Of a stretch of DNA of 64,000 nt, positions 1-7,504 are shown in pieces. The DNA lies in contig JACRJY010000178.1 of the NCBI GenBank assembly GCA_016235585.1, positions 1-64,000 of the forward strand, given 5' to 3'. Source of the DNA: Verrucomicrobiota bacterium. GTDB taxonomy: Bacteria; Verrucomicrobiota; Verrucomicrobiia; Limisphaerales; JACRJY01. A model generated the notes under the pieces. It had not been told where the DNA came from and did no database searches. It worked only from the letters and a program-made list of their open reading frames with translations. The translations under genes and the position numbers were made by a program. Positions within the stretch are counted from its first letter, which is position 1; the number at the start of each line of letters is the position of its first letter.

Positions 1-1
1 C

Positions 2-715
2 ATCGAGGAGGTGGTTTCCAAGGTGTCGCAGGAGATGGACGAATCCATCGTGAAGTTCGGCGAGGAGGCCTTTTTGAAAACCGGCCTGCCGCTGGCGCAC
101 GCGGAAGTCATCAAGGTGCTGGGCCGGCTGCGCTTCCGGCAAAGCTTCACGCAGAACGTCCTCGACCACTCCATCGAGGTCGCGCAGTTGGTGGGCCTGA
201 TGGCGGCGGAACTCGGCCTCGACGTGCCCGCCGCCAAGCGCGCCGGGCTGCTGCACGACATCGGCAAGGCGATGAGCCACGAGATTGAGGGCGCGCACGC
301 CGTCGTCGGCGCGGACTTCGTCAAGCGCTTCGGCGAGTCCGACGACGTGGTGAACGGCGTCGCCTCGCATCACGACGAAGTGCCGCACACCTGCCCGCTC
401 GGCATCCTCGTGAGCGCCGCCGACGCCATCAGCGCGTCGCGGCCCGGTGCGCGCAGCGAGACGATGACGACTTACCTCAAGCGGCTGGAGGATCTGGAAA
501 AAATCGGCCTGTCCTTTCCCGGCGTGGAAAAATGCTACGCCGTGCAGGCGGGCCGCGAACTGCGCGTTTTCGTGCAGCCGGAGAAACTCACCGACGCCGA
601 GGCCGGCGCGCTGGCCCGCAACCTCACGCGGAAGATCGAGGAGGATTTGCAATACCCCGGCCAGATTCGCGTCACCGTCATCCGCGAGACGCGCGTGGTG
701 GAATACGCGAAGTGA
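2..715 (+). CDS. rny: Ribonuclease Y, C-terminal part (5' end outside window)
   Basis: Membrane-anchored endoribonuclease that starts mRNA decay. The reading frame is open to the left edge, so the N-terminal membrane anchor, coiled coil and KH domain are outside the window. What remains (237 codons) is the HD phosphohydrolase domain and C-terminal tail. The metal-binding HD pair is seen in LLHDIGKAMSHE near window residue 84, followed by the conserved ASHHDEVP stretch, and the family signature GRLRFRQSFTQNVLDHSIEV precedes it. The tail ends in the usual YPGQIRVTVIRETR block just before the stop, so the 3' end is intact. A family A palindromic repeat begins four bases after the stop codon. Identification is secure from conserved blocks along the whole fragment. 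Confidence 0.96.
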   Translation: MEEVVSKVSQEMDESIVKFGEEAFLKTGLPLAHAEVIKVLGRLRFRQSFTQNVLDHSIEVAQLVGLMAAELGLDVPAAKRAGLLHDIGKAMSHEIEGAHAVVGADFVKRFGESDDVVNGVASHHDEVPHTCPLGILVSAADAISASRPGARSETMTTYLKRLEDLEKIGLSFPGVEKCYAVQAGRELRVFVQPEKLTDAEAGALARNLTRKIEEDLQYPGQIRVTVIRETRVVEYAK

Positions 716-718
716 AGC

Positions 719-788
719 GGAGCGCCGGACTCCGATCCGGCAGGGTTGCGAGACGCTCCAAACGCGCCGATTCGGAGATCGGCGCTCC
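719..788. repeat. Palindromic repeat, family A copy 1
   Basis: A 70 bp imperfect inverted repeat between rny and the MoxR gene. The left arm begins ggagcgccggactccgat and the right arm ends tcggagatcggcgctcc; about 19 of 23 arm positions pair. Four more copies lie at 11076, 16071, 18607 and 43227. No coding potential is credible here. Confidence 0.9.
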
Positions 789-861
789 AGGGCTGCCATC
801 CGCAATTTCACAAACGGAATTCAGGTTGAAACCCCGCCGGATTTTTGGATGATGTCGGCCC

Positions 862-1860
862 ATGCCCGAATCCATGAGTGTTGTTGAGGCGCGCGCGCCG
901 GCCCGCCGTTCCTTGTCCCCCGACGGCCAGACCGCCGCCGAGCAGGTGCAGCGGCTCATCGCCAACGTGAGCCTGGCCTTCATCGGCAAGGAGGACGCCG
1001 TGGCGCACGCGGTGCTGGCGCTCATCGCCGGCGGCCACGTGTTGATTGAGGACGTGCCGGGCGTGGGAAAAACTTTGCTCGCCAAGGCCATCGCGAAATC
1101 GCTGGCCGCCGACTTCAAGCGCGTGCAGTTCACCGCCGACCTGCTGCCGTCGGACATCACCGGCGTCACGGTGTTTTCGCAGGAGCGGCACGAGTTCATT
1201 TTCCGCCAGGGCCCCGTCTTCACCAACATCCTGCTCGGCGACGAAATCAACCGCGCCACGCCGCGCACGCAGTCGAGCCTGCTGGAGGCGATGGAGGAGC
1301 AGCACGTGACCGTGGACGGCCAGCAGCATCCACTGCCGCCGCCGTTCTTCGTGCTCGCCACGCAAAACCCCGTCGAGCTGGAGGGCACGTATCCGCTGCC
1401 GTTCGCGCAGATGGACCGCTTCATCATGCGCCTGGCCATCGGCTACCTTGACCGCGCGGCGGAGGTCACGATGCTGCGCGCGCAGCAGACTCACGACCCG
1501 CTGGAGCAACTGGAGCCGGTGATGGACTGCGAGACGCTCGTCCAACTCCAGCGGGCCGCGCGCAACATCTCCGTGGAGGAATCGCTCGCCGGTTATCTCG
1601 TGGACATCGTGCAGGCCACGCGCAAGGCCGACACTTTGGAATACGGCGCCAGCCCGCGCGCGAGCCTCGACCTGCAGTCGTTCAGCCAGGCGCTTGCGCT
1701 GTGGAAAAGCCGCGACTACGTGCTGCCCGACGACATCAAGCTCGCCGCGCGGCTCGTCCTGCCGCACCGCCTGATCGCGCGCAAGGGCACGCGCTCGGTG
1801 ACAGTCAACGCCCGCACGGTGATTGACCACATCATTGACGCCGTGCCCGTGCCGGTATGA
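862..1860 (+). CDS. MoxR-family AAA+ ATPase
   Basis: AAA+ ATPase of the MoxR type (332 residues, normal length), thought to act as a chaperone in assembly or activation of partner proteins. Walker A DVPGVGKT is at residues 64-71 and Walker B with GDEINRA near 126-132, followed by the family block TPRTQSSLLEAMEE and a sensor region FVLATQNPVELEGTYPLPF. The first ATG after the upstream repeat was chosen as start. The stop overlaps the start of the DUF58 gene by four bases, so the two are translationally coupled; MoxR-DUF58-transglutaminase is a common conserved operon. The exact client is not known from sequence. Confidence 0.95.
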   Translation: MPESMSVVEARAPARRSLSPDGQTAAEQVQRLIANVSLAFIGKEDAVAHAVLALIAGGHVLIEDVPGVGKTLLAKAIAKSLAADFKRVQFTADLLPSDITGVTVFSQERHEFIFRQGPVFTNILLGDEINRATPRTQSSLLEAMEEQHVTVDGQQHPLPPPFFVLATQNPVELEGTYPLPFAQMDRFIMRLAIGYLDRAAEVTMLRAQQTHDPLEQLEPVMDCETLVQLQRAARNISVEESLAGYLVDIVQATRKADTLEYGASPRASLDLQSFSQALALWKSRDYVLPDDIKLAARLVLPHRLIARKGTRSVTVNARTVIDHIIDAVPVPV

Positions 1861-2972
1861 TCCGCCTGACTTACACCGGCGTCATCTTCGTCAGCCTCAC
1901 GGTTCTCTTTTACTTTGCCTCGGTCACGTCGCAGTCCAGCACGCTGCTGCTGGTCATCGGGATTTTCCTCGCCCTGTGTGTGTTCAATCTTCTCGGCGCG
2001 CGGCGCGCGGTGAATGAGATTGCCCTCGAAGCCCCGCCCAGCGCGCACGTCAGCGAGGGCGAACGGTTCAATCTCCCGTGGAAAATCTCCCACGCCGGCG
2101 CGCGGCCCGGCGGTTTTCTCGTGGCGGAAACTTCCACCGGGCCGCGGTTTCGCGTCGGGCCGCTGCCGCCGAAATCCACCGTCAACGTCGTGCCGGAGCT
2201 GGTCTGGGCGCGGCGCGGCGTCCACGCCTACGCCGCCGTGACGGTGTCCTCAATTTTCCCCTTCGGCCTCGTGCGGGCGCGGCGGCGCTTCGCGCTGCCC
2301 GGCGAAGTCGTCGTGCATCCGGCGCTGTATGCGGTGGAAAGCCCGCGCGCGACGGGCTTTGACGCCGTGGTGGGCGGCAAGTTCAAGGGCCAGCGCCGGT
2401 CGGCGTCGGGCGCGAACTTCGCCGGCGTGCGGCCCATCCAGCCCGGCGACCCGCTCAAGCAAATCCACTGGAAAAGCAGCGCCAAGGGCGGCGGGCTGAT
2501 GGTGAAAACCTTCGAGGAGGAGCTTGCCGGGCGCATCGGCCTCGTCCTCGACGGCGGCCACGGCGGTGACGCGAAGATTTTCGACGACGCGGCGCGGGCC
2601 GCCGGCTCGCTGATGTTCGCCGCGCTGGACGCCGGGCACCACGTCGAGTGGATTGACCTCGGCGAGCTGGCGCCACGTTTGGTTCCACCCTTTGCCGACG
2701 GCCAGGAAATTCTGAACCGCCTCGCGCGGATGCCGCTCGCGCCGGGCTGCCTCACCACCGACCGCCTCGCCACCGCCGTCGAGCGGCTTTCGCGCCGCAA
2801 CGCGCTGCATTTCGTCCTCACTGCCGTCACTCCGGCGGTTGCGGAAATTCTTCAGCGTTTGCAAAACGGGCGCCGGGCCGTCTCGTTGTATTTGCCCGTG
2901 GGCAGCGAGCCGCCGCCGGGCGAACTGGAATTTTTCCGCTACGGCGAAAGTGAAATCGTGAGGGCCGCATGA
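1857..2972 (+). CDS. DUF58 family membrane protein
   Basis: A 371-residue DUF58 protein, the usual partner of MoxR ATPases. Two hydrophobic helices at the N terminus (about residues 7-45, LTVLFYFASVTSQSSTLLLV and after) anchor it; a beta-rich domain follows. The DUF58 signature is clear around residues 180-220: RPIQPGDPLKQIHWKSSAK, then LMVKTFEEE. The C-terminal half resembles the von Willebrand A-like fold usual for the family. The start codon overlaps the MoxR stop in an ATGA junction. Precise function is unknown; inferred to act with the ATPase and the transglutaminase downstream at the cell envelope. Confidence 0.92.
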   Translation: MIRLTYTGVIFVSLTVLFYFASVTSQSSTLLLVIGIFLALCVFNLLGARRAVNEIALEAPPSAHVSEGERFNLPWKISHAGARPGGFLVAETSTGPRFRVGPLPPKSTVNVVPELVWARRGVHAYAAVTVSSIFPFGLVRARRRFALPGEVVVHPALYAVESPRATGFDAVVGGKFKGQRRSASGANFAGVRPIQPGDPLKQIHWKSSAKGGGLMVKTFEEELAGRIGLVLDGGHGGDAKIFDDAARAAGSLMFAALDAGHHVEWIDLGELAPRLVPPFADGQEILNRLARMPLAPGCLTTDRLATAVERLSRRNALHFVLTAVTPAVAEILQRLQNGRRAVSLYLPVGSEPPPGELEFFRYGESEIVRAA

Positions 2973-3012
2973 GAGGGGGCATTTCATTTTCTTGCAGGCG
3001 AGGAATCGGCCT

Positions 3013-3154
3013 CTCATTAGCACCCGGCTTTGGCCGGGTGTGGGATGGCGTTCCGGTTTCAACCGCTTCAGCGGTTTGTTTGATCGGACAAACCGCTGAA
3101 GCGGTTGCGATTTTCCCGCCGCCCGTCACCCGGCTAAGGCCGGGTGCCAATGAG
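3013..3154. repeat. Nested palindromic element inside the MoxR-DUF58-transglutaminase operon
   Basis: Two inverted repeats, one inside the other. Outer arms are 3013-3040 (ctcattagcacccggctt) and 3127-3154 (ggccgggtgccaatgag), 28 positions with few mismatches. Inner arms are 3061-3079 and 3088-3106: 19 bp, perfect, and each half is itself nearly palindromic (aaccgcttcagcggtt). The short open frames crossing it are repeat sequence and not called as genes. It lies between two co-directional genes, so it could affect transcript stability or readthrough. Confidence 0.9.
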
Positions 3155-3177
3155 CGGGCACCTGATAGTAAAGCGAG

Positions 3178-5136
3178 ATGCGCCGCATGAGAAATCCGCT
3201 GCACCAGCTCATCCTGCTCGGCTTCATCTGCCAGGGATTGTCGTGGGACAACTACACGCTGCCGGTGATCTACGGCATTGCGTGGGCGGCCTGCGTGCTG
3301 CTGGGGCGGCACAAAATCGTCATCGGCACCGCCGGGGAATGCGTGCTGCTCCTGATGGGCTGCGGCCTCGGCTACTACGGCGCGCAGGCGCTCGACGCGA
3401 GCACGCACTTCTGGATCGGCAACGGCCTGGTGTTCGTGCAGTTCTCGCGGCTGCTCCGCTCGGCGGTGCTGACCCGGCGGGAGAGAATCTACTCGCTGCT
3501 CATCGCGATCTTTCACGTTGGCGTCGGCGCGACGTTCATCTTCGATTTCCGCTTCGTGCCGATGTTCCTCGCGGCGGCGGTGCTGCTCCCGCGCGCGCTG
3601 ATGCAGATGGAGGCGGAATCCTTTCCCGCCACGGCGGCGCTGAACGGGCGCGGCCTGCGGCTCGGCGCGGGCGCCTACCTGGGCGCGATGGTTCTGGCGG
3701 TGGTGTTCTTTCTCGTGTTTCCGCGCGGCCTGGTGCCGGGCGGGCTGCCCTTCCAGCGGCCCGGGCCGCGCGAGCGCGGCACGCTGGCGGACGCGGTGCT
3801 CGACCCCGCGCGCGGCGGGCTGACGGCGTCGAGCCAGGTGCTGCTGCAAATCGAGGGCGCGGAGGTCGGCTACCTGCGGAGCTTTGCACTCTCGGTGTTT
3901 GACGGCCAGATGTGGTCGTCGAGCGGGCGGGAGGGTTATCGCGCGCTTGGCCATGTGCCGCCGGACAAGCTCGACAAGTGCGCGCGCCGCCGCGTGCGCG
4001 TGAAAAACGTCGCCTTCCTCGGGCGCATCCTGCCCGCCGACGGTTACGTGGTGAAGGTGGACGGGAAATTTTTCAGCCAGCCCTACGCCAACCACTACGG
4101 CTCCATCCGCTGCGAGAACCTCTGGAGCACGGCGAACAACTATTACGAATACTGGATTGACCCCAGCCCGCCGCCCGACGAGCTGTCCGCCCGGCAGCGG
4201 GACCGGCACATCGAGCTGCCGAAAGGGCTGGCCGAAAGGCTGCAACCCTGGCTCGACGGCGTGTTGAGGAATGTTCCCGACGATCCGCTCGCGCAGGCGC
4301 AGCAGCTGGAGCGGCATTTCCGGCGGAACTTCCAATACCAGCTCGGCGCGCCCGCGCTCAACCGGCTCAACCCGGTGGAGGACTTCATCCTCAACCAGCG
4401 CGAGGGCTATTGCGAGCGCTTCGCCAGCGCGCTGGCGGTGCTGCTCCGCATGAAGGGCATCCCCAGCCGCGTGATGGTCGGCTACCTGCCCAGCTCGAAA
4501 AACTGGATGAGCGGCTGGGTCAATGTGCGGTTCAAGGACGCGCACGCGTGGACGCAGGCCTACATCGCGGGCAAGGGCTGGGTGGATCTGGACGCCACGC
4601 CGGCGGCGGAGCTGCCCGCCGCCGAGCCGCCGTTCGCCGAGCTGCTCGACACGGCGGACTTCGTCTGGAGCGCGTTCGTCGTGAACTTCGACGCGGCGGT
4701 GCAGCATCAGCTCTTCGCCGTCGCGTTCGAGCTTGTCACCAGCCTGCCCGATATTCTTCGTGAACAAACCGCGCTGGTCATGCTCCTGGCGGCAGCGGTG
4801 CTGCTGCTGTTCTACTGGAGGCAAATCAGTGGCGCACTGGTGTTCCGCCGGTCGCCCGGGCGGCAAAGGAAAAAATCACAGGTCTTCGCCGAGCACCACT
4901 ATGGCCGGATGCTTCGCGCGCTGGCGCGGCACGGCCTGCACCGCCCGCCGCAACTGACGCCGCTGGAATTCCTCGGCGAACTCCGGCGCGGCGCGTTTCC
5001 CGCCGTGGAGGACGCGGGGCAGGTCACGTCCGTCTTCTGCGCCACGCGCTACGGCGAGCGCCTCCTTTCGGCGGAGGAACAGCGCACCGTCGCGCTGGCC
5101 GTGCGGCGCATCGAGCAGGGCCGGCCTTCAATCTGA
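3178..5136 (+). CDS. Transglutaminase-like membrane protein (TgpA type)
   Basis: A 652-residue membrane protein of the TgpA class. The N-terminal third (about residues 1-190) has several membrane helices (DUF3488-like). A periplasmic transglutaminase-like cysteine-protease domain follows with the catalytic triad visible: Cys412 in GYCERFASAL, His456 in FKDAHAWTQ and Asp472 in GWVDLDATP. One more membrane helix (residues about 535-555, LVMLLAAAVLLLFYW) and a short cytosolic DUF4129-like tail end the protein. Starts at 3178 and 3187 are both ATG and cannot be separated. It is the third gene of the MoxR-DUF58 operon but is separated from DUF58 by a nested palindrome. Substrate unknown. Confidence 0.93.
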   Translation: MRRMRNPLHQLILLGFICQGLSWDNYTLPVIYGIAWAACVLLGRHKIVIGTAGECVLLLMGCGLGYYGAQALDASTHFWIGNGLVFVQFSRLLRSAVLTRRERIYSLLIAIFHVGVGATFIFDFRFVPMFLAAAVLLPRALMQMEAESFPATAALNGRGLRLGAGAYLGAMVLAVVFFLVFPRGLVPGGLPFQRPGPRERGTLADAVLDPARGGLTASSQVLLQIEGAEVGYLRSFALSVFDGQMWSSSGREGYRALGHVPPDKLDKCARRRVRVKNVAFLGRILPADGYVVKVDGKFFSQPYANHYGSIRCENLWSTANNYYEYWIDPSPPPDELSARQRDRHIELPKGLAERLQPWLDGVLRNVPDDPLAQAQQLERHFRRNFQYQLGAPALNRLNPVEDFILNQREGYCERFASALAVLLRMKGIPSRVMVGYLPSSKNWMSGWVNVRFKDAHAWTQAYIAGKGWVDLDATPAAELPAAEPPFAELLDTADFVWSAFVVNFDAAVQHQLFAVAFELVTSLPDILREQTALVMLLAAAVLLLFYWRQISGALVFRRSPGRQRKKSQVFAEHHYGRMLRALARHGLHRPPQLTPLEFLGELRRGAFPAVEDAGQVTSVFCATRYGERLLSAEEQRTVALAVRRIEQGRPSI

Positions 5137-5154
5137 ATTTTCCACATTACGACC

Positions 5155-5388
5155 ATGAGCAAACCCGCCCGCAAACCACCGCTGGATGACCACGTGCGGC
5201 TCGTGCAAATCGAATCCCACCTCGCCCACGTCGAGCGGCTGTGCGAGGAGTTGAACAAGGTTTTGGTGGCGCAGGGCAGGATAATCGCGCGGCTCCAGGC
5301 GCAGCAGCGGAAGCTGTCAGAATCCATCGAGTCACAGGAGGGCGAACGCATCCGCCAGACCAATCCCCGCCCGCCGCACTACCAGTGA
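5155..5388 (+). CDS. slyX: SlyX family protein
   Basis: A 77-residue, mostly coiled-coil protein of the SlyX family. The residue 12-60 heptad region (LVQIESHLAHVERLCEELNK then VLVAQGRIIARLQAQQRKL) and the C-terminal PRPPHY motif are diagnostic. It begins 18 bases after the transglutaminase stop and is probably in the same transcript. Function is unknown beyond its historical link to the slyD region in enterobacteria. Short length and the exact C-terminal motif make the call firm. Confidence 0.88.
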   Translation: MSKPARKPPLDDHVRLVQIESHLAHVERLCEELNKVLVAQGRIIARLQAQQRKLSESIESQEGERIRQTNPRPPHYQ

Positions 5389-5517
5389 CGCGGGCTTCCC
5401 CTCATCGCTGCCGGCGCAATGAGAAACACCATTGCCTCCGGCCTGCGACCACTCTTCACCGGGAGTCAGCAGGCGGCGAAACCCGAAGGTGAGTTATCGT
5501 TCGCCGCGCCCGGCATT

Positions 5518-6264
5518 TCACTTCGTGAAAATGAGGTTGCAGTTCGCCCCGTAGCGGAGCAGGCGCGGCAGCTTTTGAAAAAGCAGGCCGTCCAGCGTTT
5601 GCACGGCCCGGTTGAGCGGCGCGAAGCGGTCGGAGAAGGCCTTCATCGGGTAGCCCAGAAAATTAAACACCTGCACCTCGCATTTTGAAAAGTCGGCGCT
5701 CATCCCTTCAATCTGGGAAACGAAGAGGTTGCTTTCATCCGGCATTTCCGCCCGGGCCATCCGCATGGCCCGGATCGCCGCCACCAGCAGGTTGTGGCCC
5801 AACGGCTCGAAGATGAAGACCAGCCTGCCCCCGGGCTTGAGCACGCGCCCGACCTGCTGGCACAGGGTGCCGGGATCGTGGGCCAGGTGGTGCAGCGCGG
5901 CCTGCCCCCAGACCAGTTCCACCGACGACGCGGGCAGGAAGTTCAAATCAAAGGCGGAACCGGCCACGTAGGACAAATTCGGCGACTGCTTCCGCCACGC
6001 TTCCGTCTCCGGGCCGGCGGGCACTCGGAAATCCAGCCCCGTCACCGCGGCCTGGGGAAACACCTGGGCCAGCCGCGCGGCCAGTTCGCCGCCGCCGCCG
6101 CAGATTTCCAAGGCGTGCTGTCCATTCAAGTCCACCCGGCACAGCTCCGAGTAGCCCGCCAGAAAAAGGGGCTTGTCCGACGGCGGATACTTGCCCCCGG
6201 CGGGCAGCAGCCGGAAGGCGCGCGGGTCAGGCGCTTCGCGGGGGTGAACGAGTTGAACGGCCAT
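5518..6264 (-). CDS. Class I SAM-dependent methyltransferase
   Basis: A 248-residue methyltransferase. Motif I is HALEICGGGGELAARL at about residues 50-65; the acidic end of strand 2 (GLDFR) follows and the motif IV/post-I region is SVELVWGQAALHHL. RVLKPGGRLVFIFEP is the standard methyltransferase_11 block. The ATG at 6264 gives MAVQLVHPRE; upstream sequence in the same frame crosses a palindromic repeat and is not protein-like, so a longer start was refused. It is the last gene of the leftward polysaccharide block and so probably acts on a glycan or nucleotide-sugar intermediate, but the substrate is not visible. Confidence 0.85.
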   Translation of the reverse strand: MAVQLVHPREAPDPRAFRLLPAGGKYPPSDKPLFLAGYSELCRVDLNGQHALEICGGGGELAARLAQVFPQAAVTGLDFRVPAGPETEAWRKQSPNLSYVAGSAFDLNFLPASSVELVWGQAALHHLAHDPGTLCQQVGRVLKPGGRLVFIFEPLGHNLLVAAIRAMRMARAEMPDESNLFVSQIEGMSADFSKCEVQVFNFLGYPMKAFSDRFAPLNRAVQTLDGLLFQKLPRLLRYGANCNLIFTK

Positions 6265-6387
6265 GATGCCTTGCAGAAGAACATTTGGGGTGCGCCCGCC
6301 AGTTGCAAGCTCGAATTCCGAAAGGGCAAACGTCCGGCCCGCGCGGATCGGATGGGAACAACTCCGGGGCCGGCACTTCTCCGGGTT

Positions 6388-6523
6388 GGGTAGCACCCGC
6401 CTCCGGCGGGTTGAACTCGGCGTCCCCGCCGAGTTCTCGTCCCTCCATCTGAAGTCCGGTTCGACCAGTCGTCCAAGGCCGGGCGCGACGCCCGGCCCAA
6501 CCCGCCGGAGGCGGGTGCTACCC
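6388..6523. repeat. Long palindrome with perfect 26 bp arms at the 3' end of the TIM-barrel gene
   Basis: Outer arms 6388-6413 (gggtagcacccgcctccggc...) and 6498-6523 are perfect reverse complements over 26 bp. Two smaller hairpins sit inside: gaactcggcgt/ccgccgagttc near 6413-6436 and ggccgggcg/cgcccggcc near 6477-6497. The right arm contains the stop codon (6518-6520) of the TIM-barrel gene. Together with non-coding 6265-6387 this fills the whole gap between the two leftward genes. Confidence 0.92.
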
Positions 6524-7504
6524 AGCAGAGCGGGGAAGGTCGCGCCGTCCCAAGCCCAGCGCCTCGCGGCAGTAGCGGAGGCTTCTTTCCAGTTCGGCTT
6601 TCTGAAACTCCGGGTCGAGCGCGAGGCCGTCCGGCGGCGCGGGGCGGGGCGGGCCGCCGCGCGCGAGTTCCATGAACCGGGAAAATTCCTCCGGGCGGCG
6701 GCGCGGATATTCAGCCCAGAATTCGTCGCGGCGGAAGGGCAGTTGAAACTGCCGCGCGGAGATGGTTTCGAGAATGACCGGTGTGTGCGGGCAAAGCTCG
6801 GCAAAGCGCGCGAAGTATTTTTCCCAGTCCACGCCGCCGTCGCCCAGCGCCGTCCACTCGAAGGCCGCGCCGTCGGGCGTCTCCCACGCGGCGGAGTCGC
6901 GCAGGCCGGTGCAGAGCGCGTGGGGGCCGAGGAGTTCGAGGCTGTGGAGCGGATGCTCCATCGCCCAGGTGGCGTTGCCGGCGTCCATCGTGACGCCCAC
7001 AAAATCGCGCCCGGCGGTCTCGATGAGCGCGAGGAGTTCGCGTGACTGCAGGTCGCCGGCGTGATTTTCAACGGCGATTTTCACGCCGCTGTCGAGGGCC
7101 TCGGTGCGGCAGGCGTGCAGGACTTTCACCGTGTCTGCGATGCGCGCCGCGATGCCGCCGGGGCTTCGGCGGTCGTCCACTTTTCCAAGCACGCAGCGGG
7201 CGACGGGCGAGCCGAGCGTGCGGGCGAGGCGGAGGCAGAGGCGGAGTTGATCTTCCGCCGAACCGCGCTTTGGATCGAAAATCACCGACGACGGGCAGAT
7301 GCTCAACATCCCGGCGTAGAGCGCAATTCCATGGTCGTCGGCGCGGCGCTTGAGGTCGCGGAGATAATCGTCGGAGAGTTTTTCGTAGACTTCAAAATCG
7401 GAGAAGAGCAGCGCGTCGAGGTGCAGCGACGCGGCGTAGTCCACGAATTGCCCGGCCTTCCAGCCGAAGGAACGGAGGGAGTAGTTGTCGAAGCCGAGCT
7501 TCAT
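6518..7504 (-). CDS. Sugar phosphate isomerase/epimerase-like TIM-barrel protein
   Basis: A 328-residue protein of the AP-endonuclease_2 / xylose-isomerase-like TIM-barrel superfamily. Features are the N-terminal strand KLGFDNYSLRSFGW, the metal-ligand glutamate in KIAVENHAGDL, GVTMDAGNATWAME and the late glutamate in VILETISARQ. No signal peptide is present, unlike the Tat-exported homologue at 44.8 kb. The ATG at 7504 overlaps the stop of the upstream glycosyltransferase by four bases (ATGA), so it belongs to the polysaccharide operon and may supply a sugar isomer. The C terminus and stop are contributed by a palindromic repeat. Confidence 0.85.
   Translation of the reverse strand: MKLGFDNYSLRSFGWKAGQFVDYAASLHLDALLFSDFEVYEKLSDDYLRDLKRRADDHGIALYAGMLSICPSSVIFDPKRGSAEDQLRLCLRLARTLGSPVARCVLGKVDDRRSPGGIAARIADTVKVLHACRTEALDSGVKIAVENHAGDLQSRELLALIETAGRDFVGVTMDAGNATWAMEHPLHSLELLGPHALCTGLRDSAAWETPDGAAFEWTALGDGGVDWEKYFARFAELCPHTPVILETISARQFQLPFRRDEFWAEYPRRRPEEFSRFMELARGGPPRPAPPDGLALDPEFQKAELERSLRYCREALGLGRRDLPRSAG

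Noticed and set aside
2969-3190. 73-codon frame between DUF58 and transglutaminase genes
   Set aside because: Starts in an ATGA overlap, which is tempting, but consists almost entirely of the nested palindrome.
2827-4866. 679-codon minus-strand frame
   Set aside because: Antisense to the transglutaminase gene and composed of His/Arg/Ala-rich shadow sequence.
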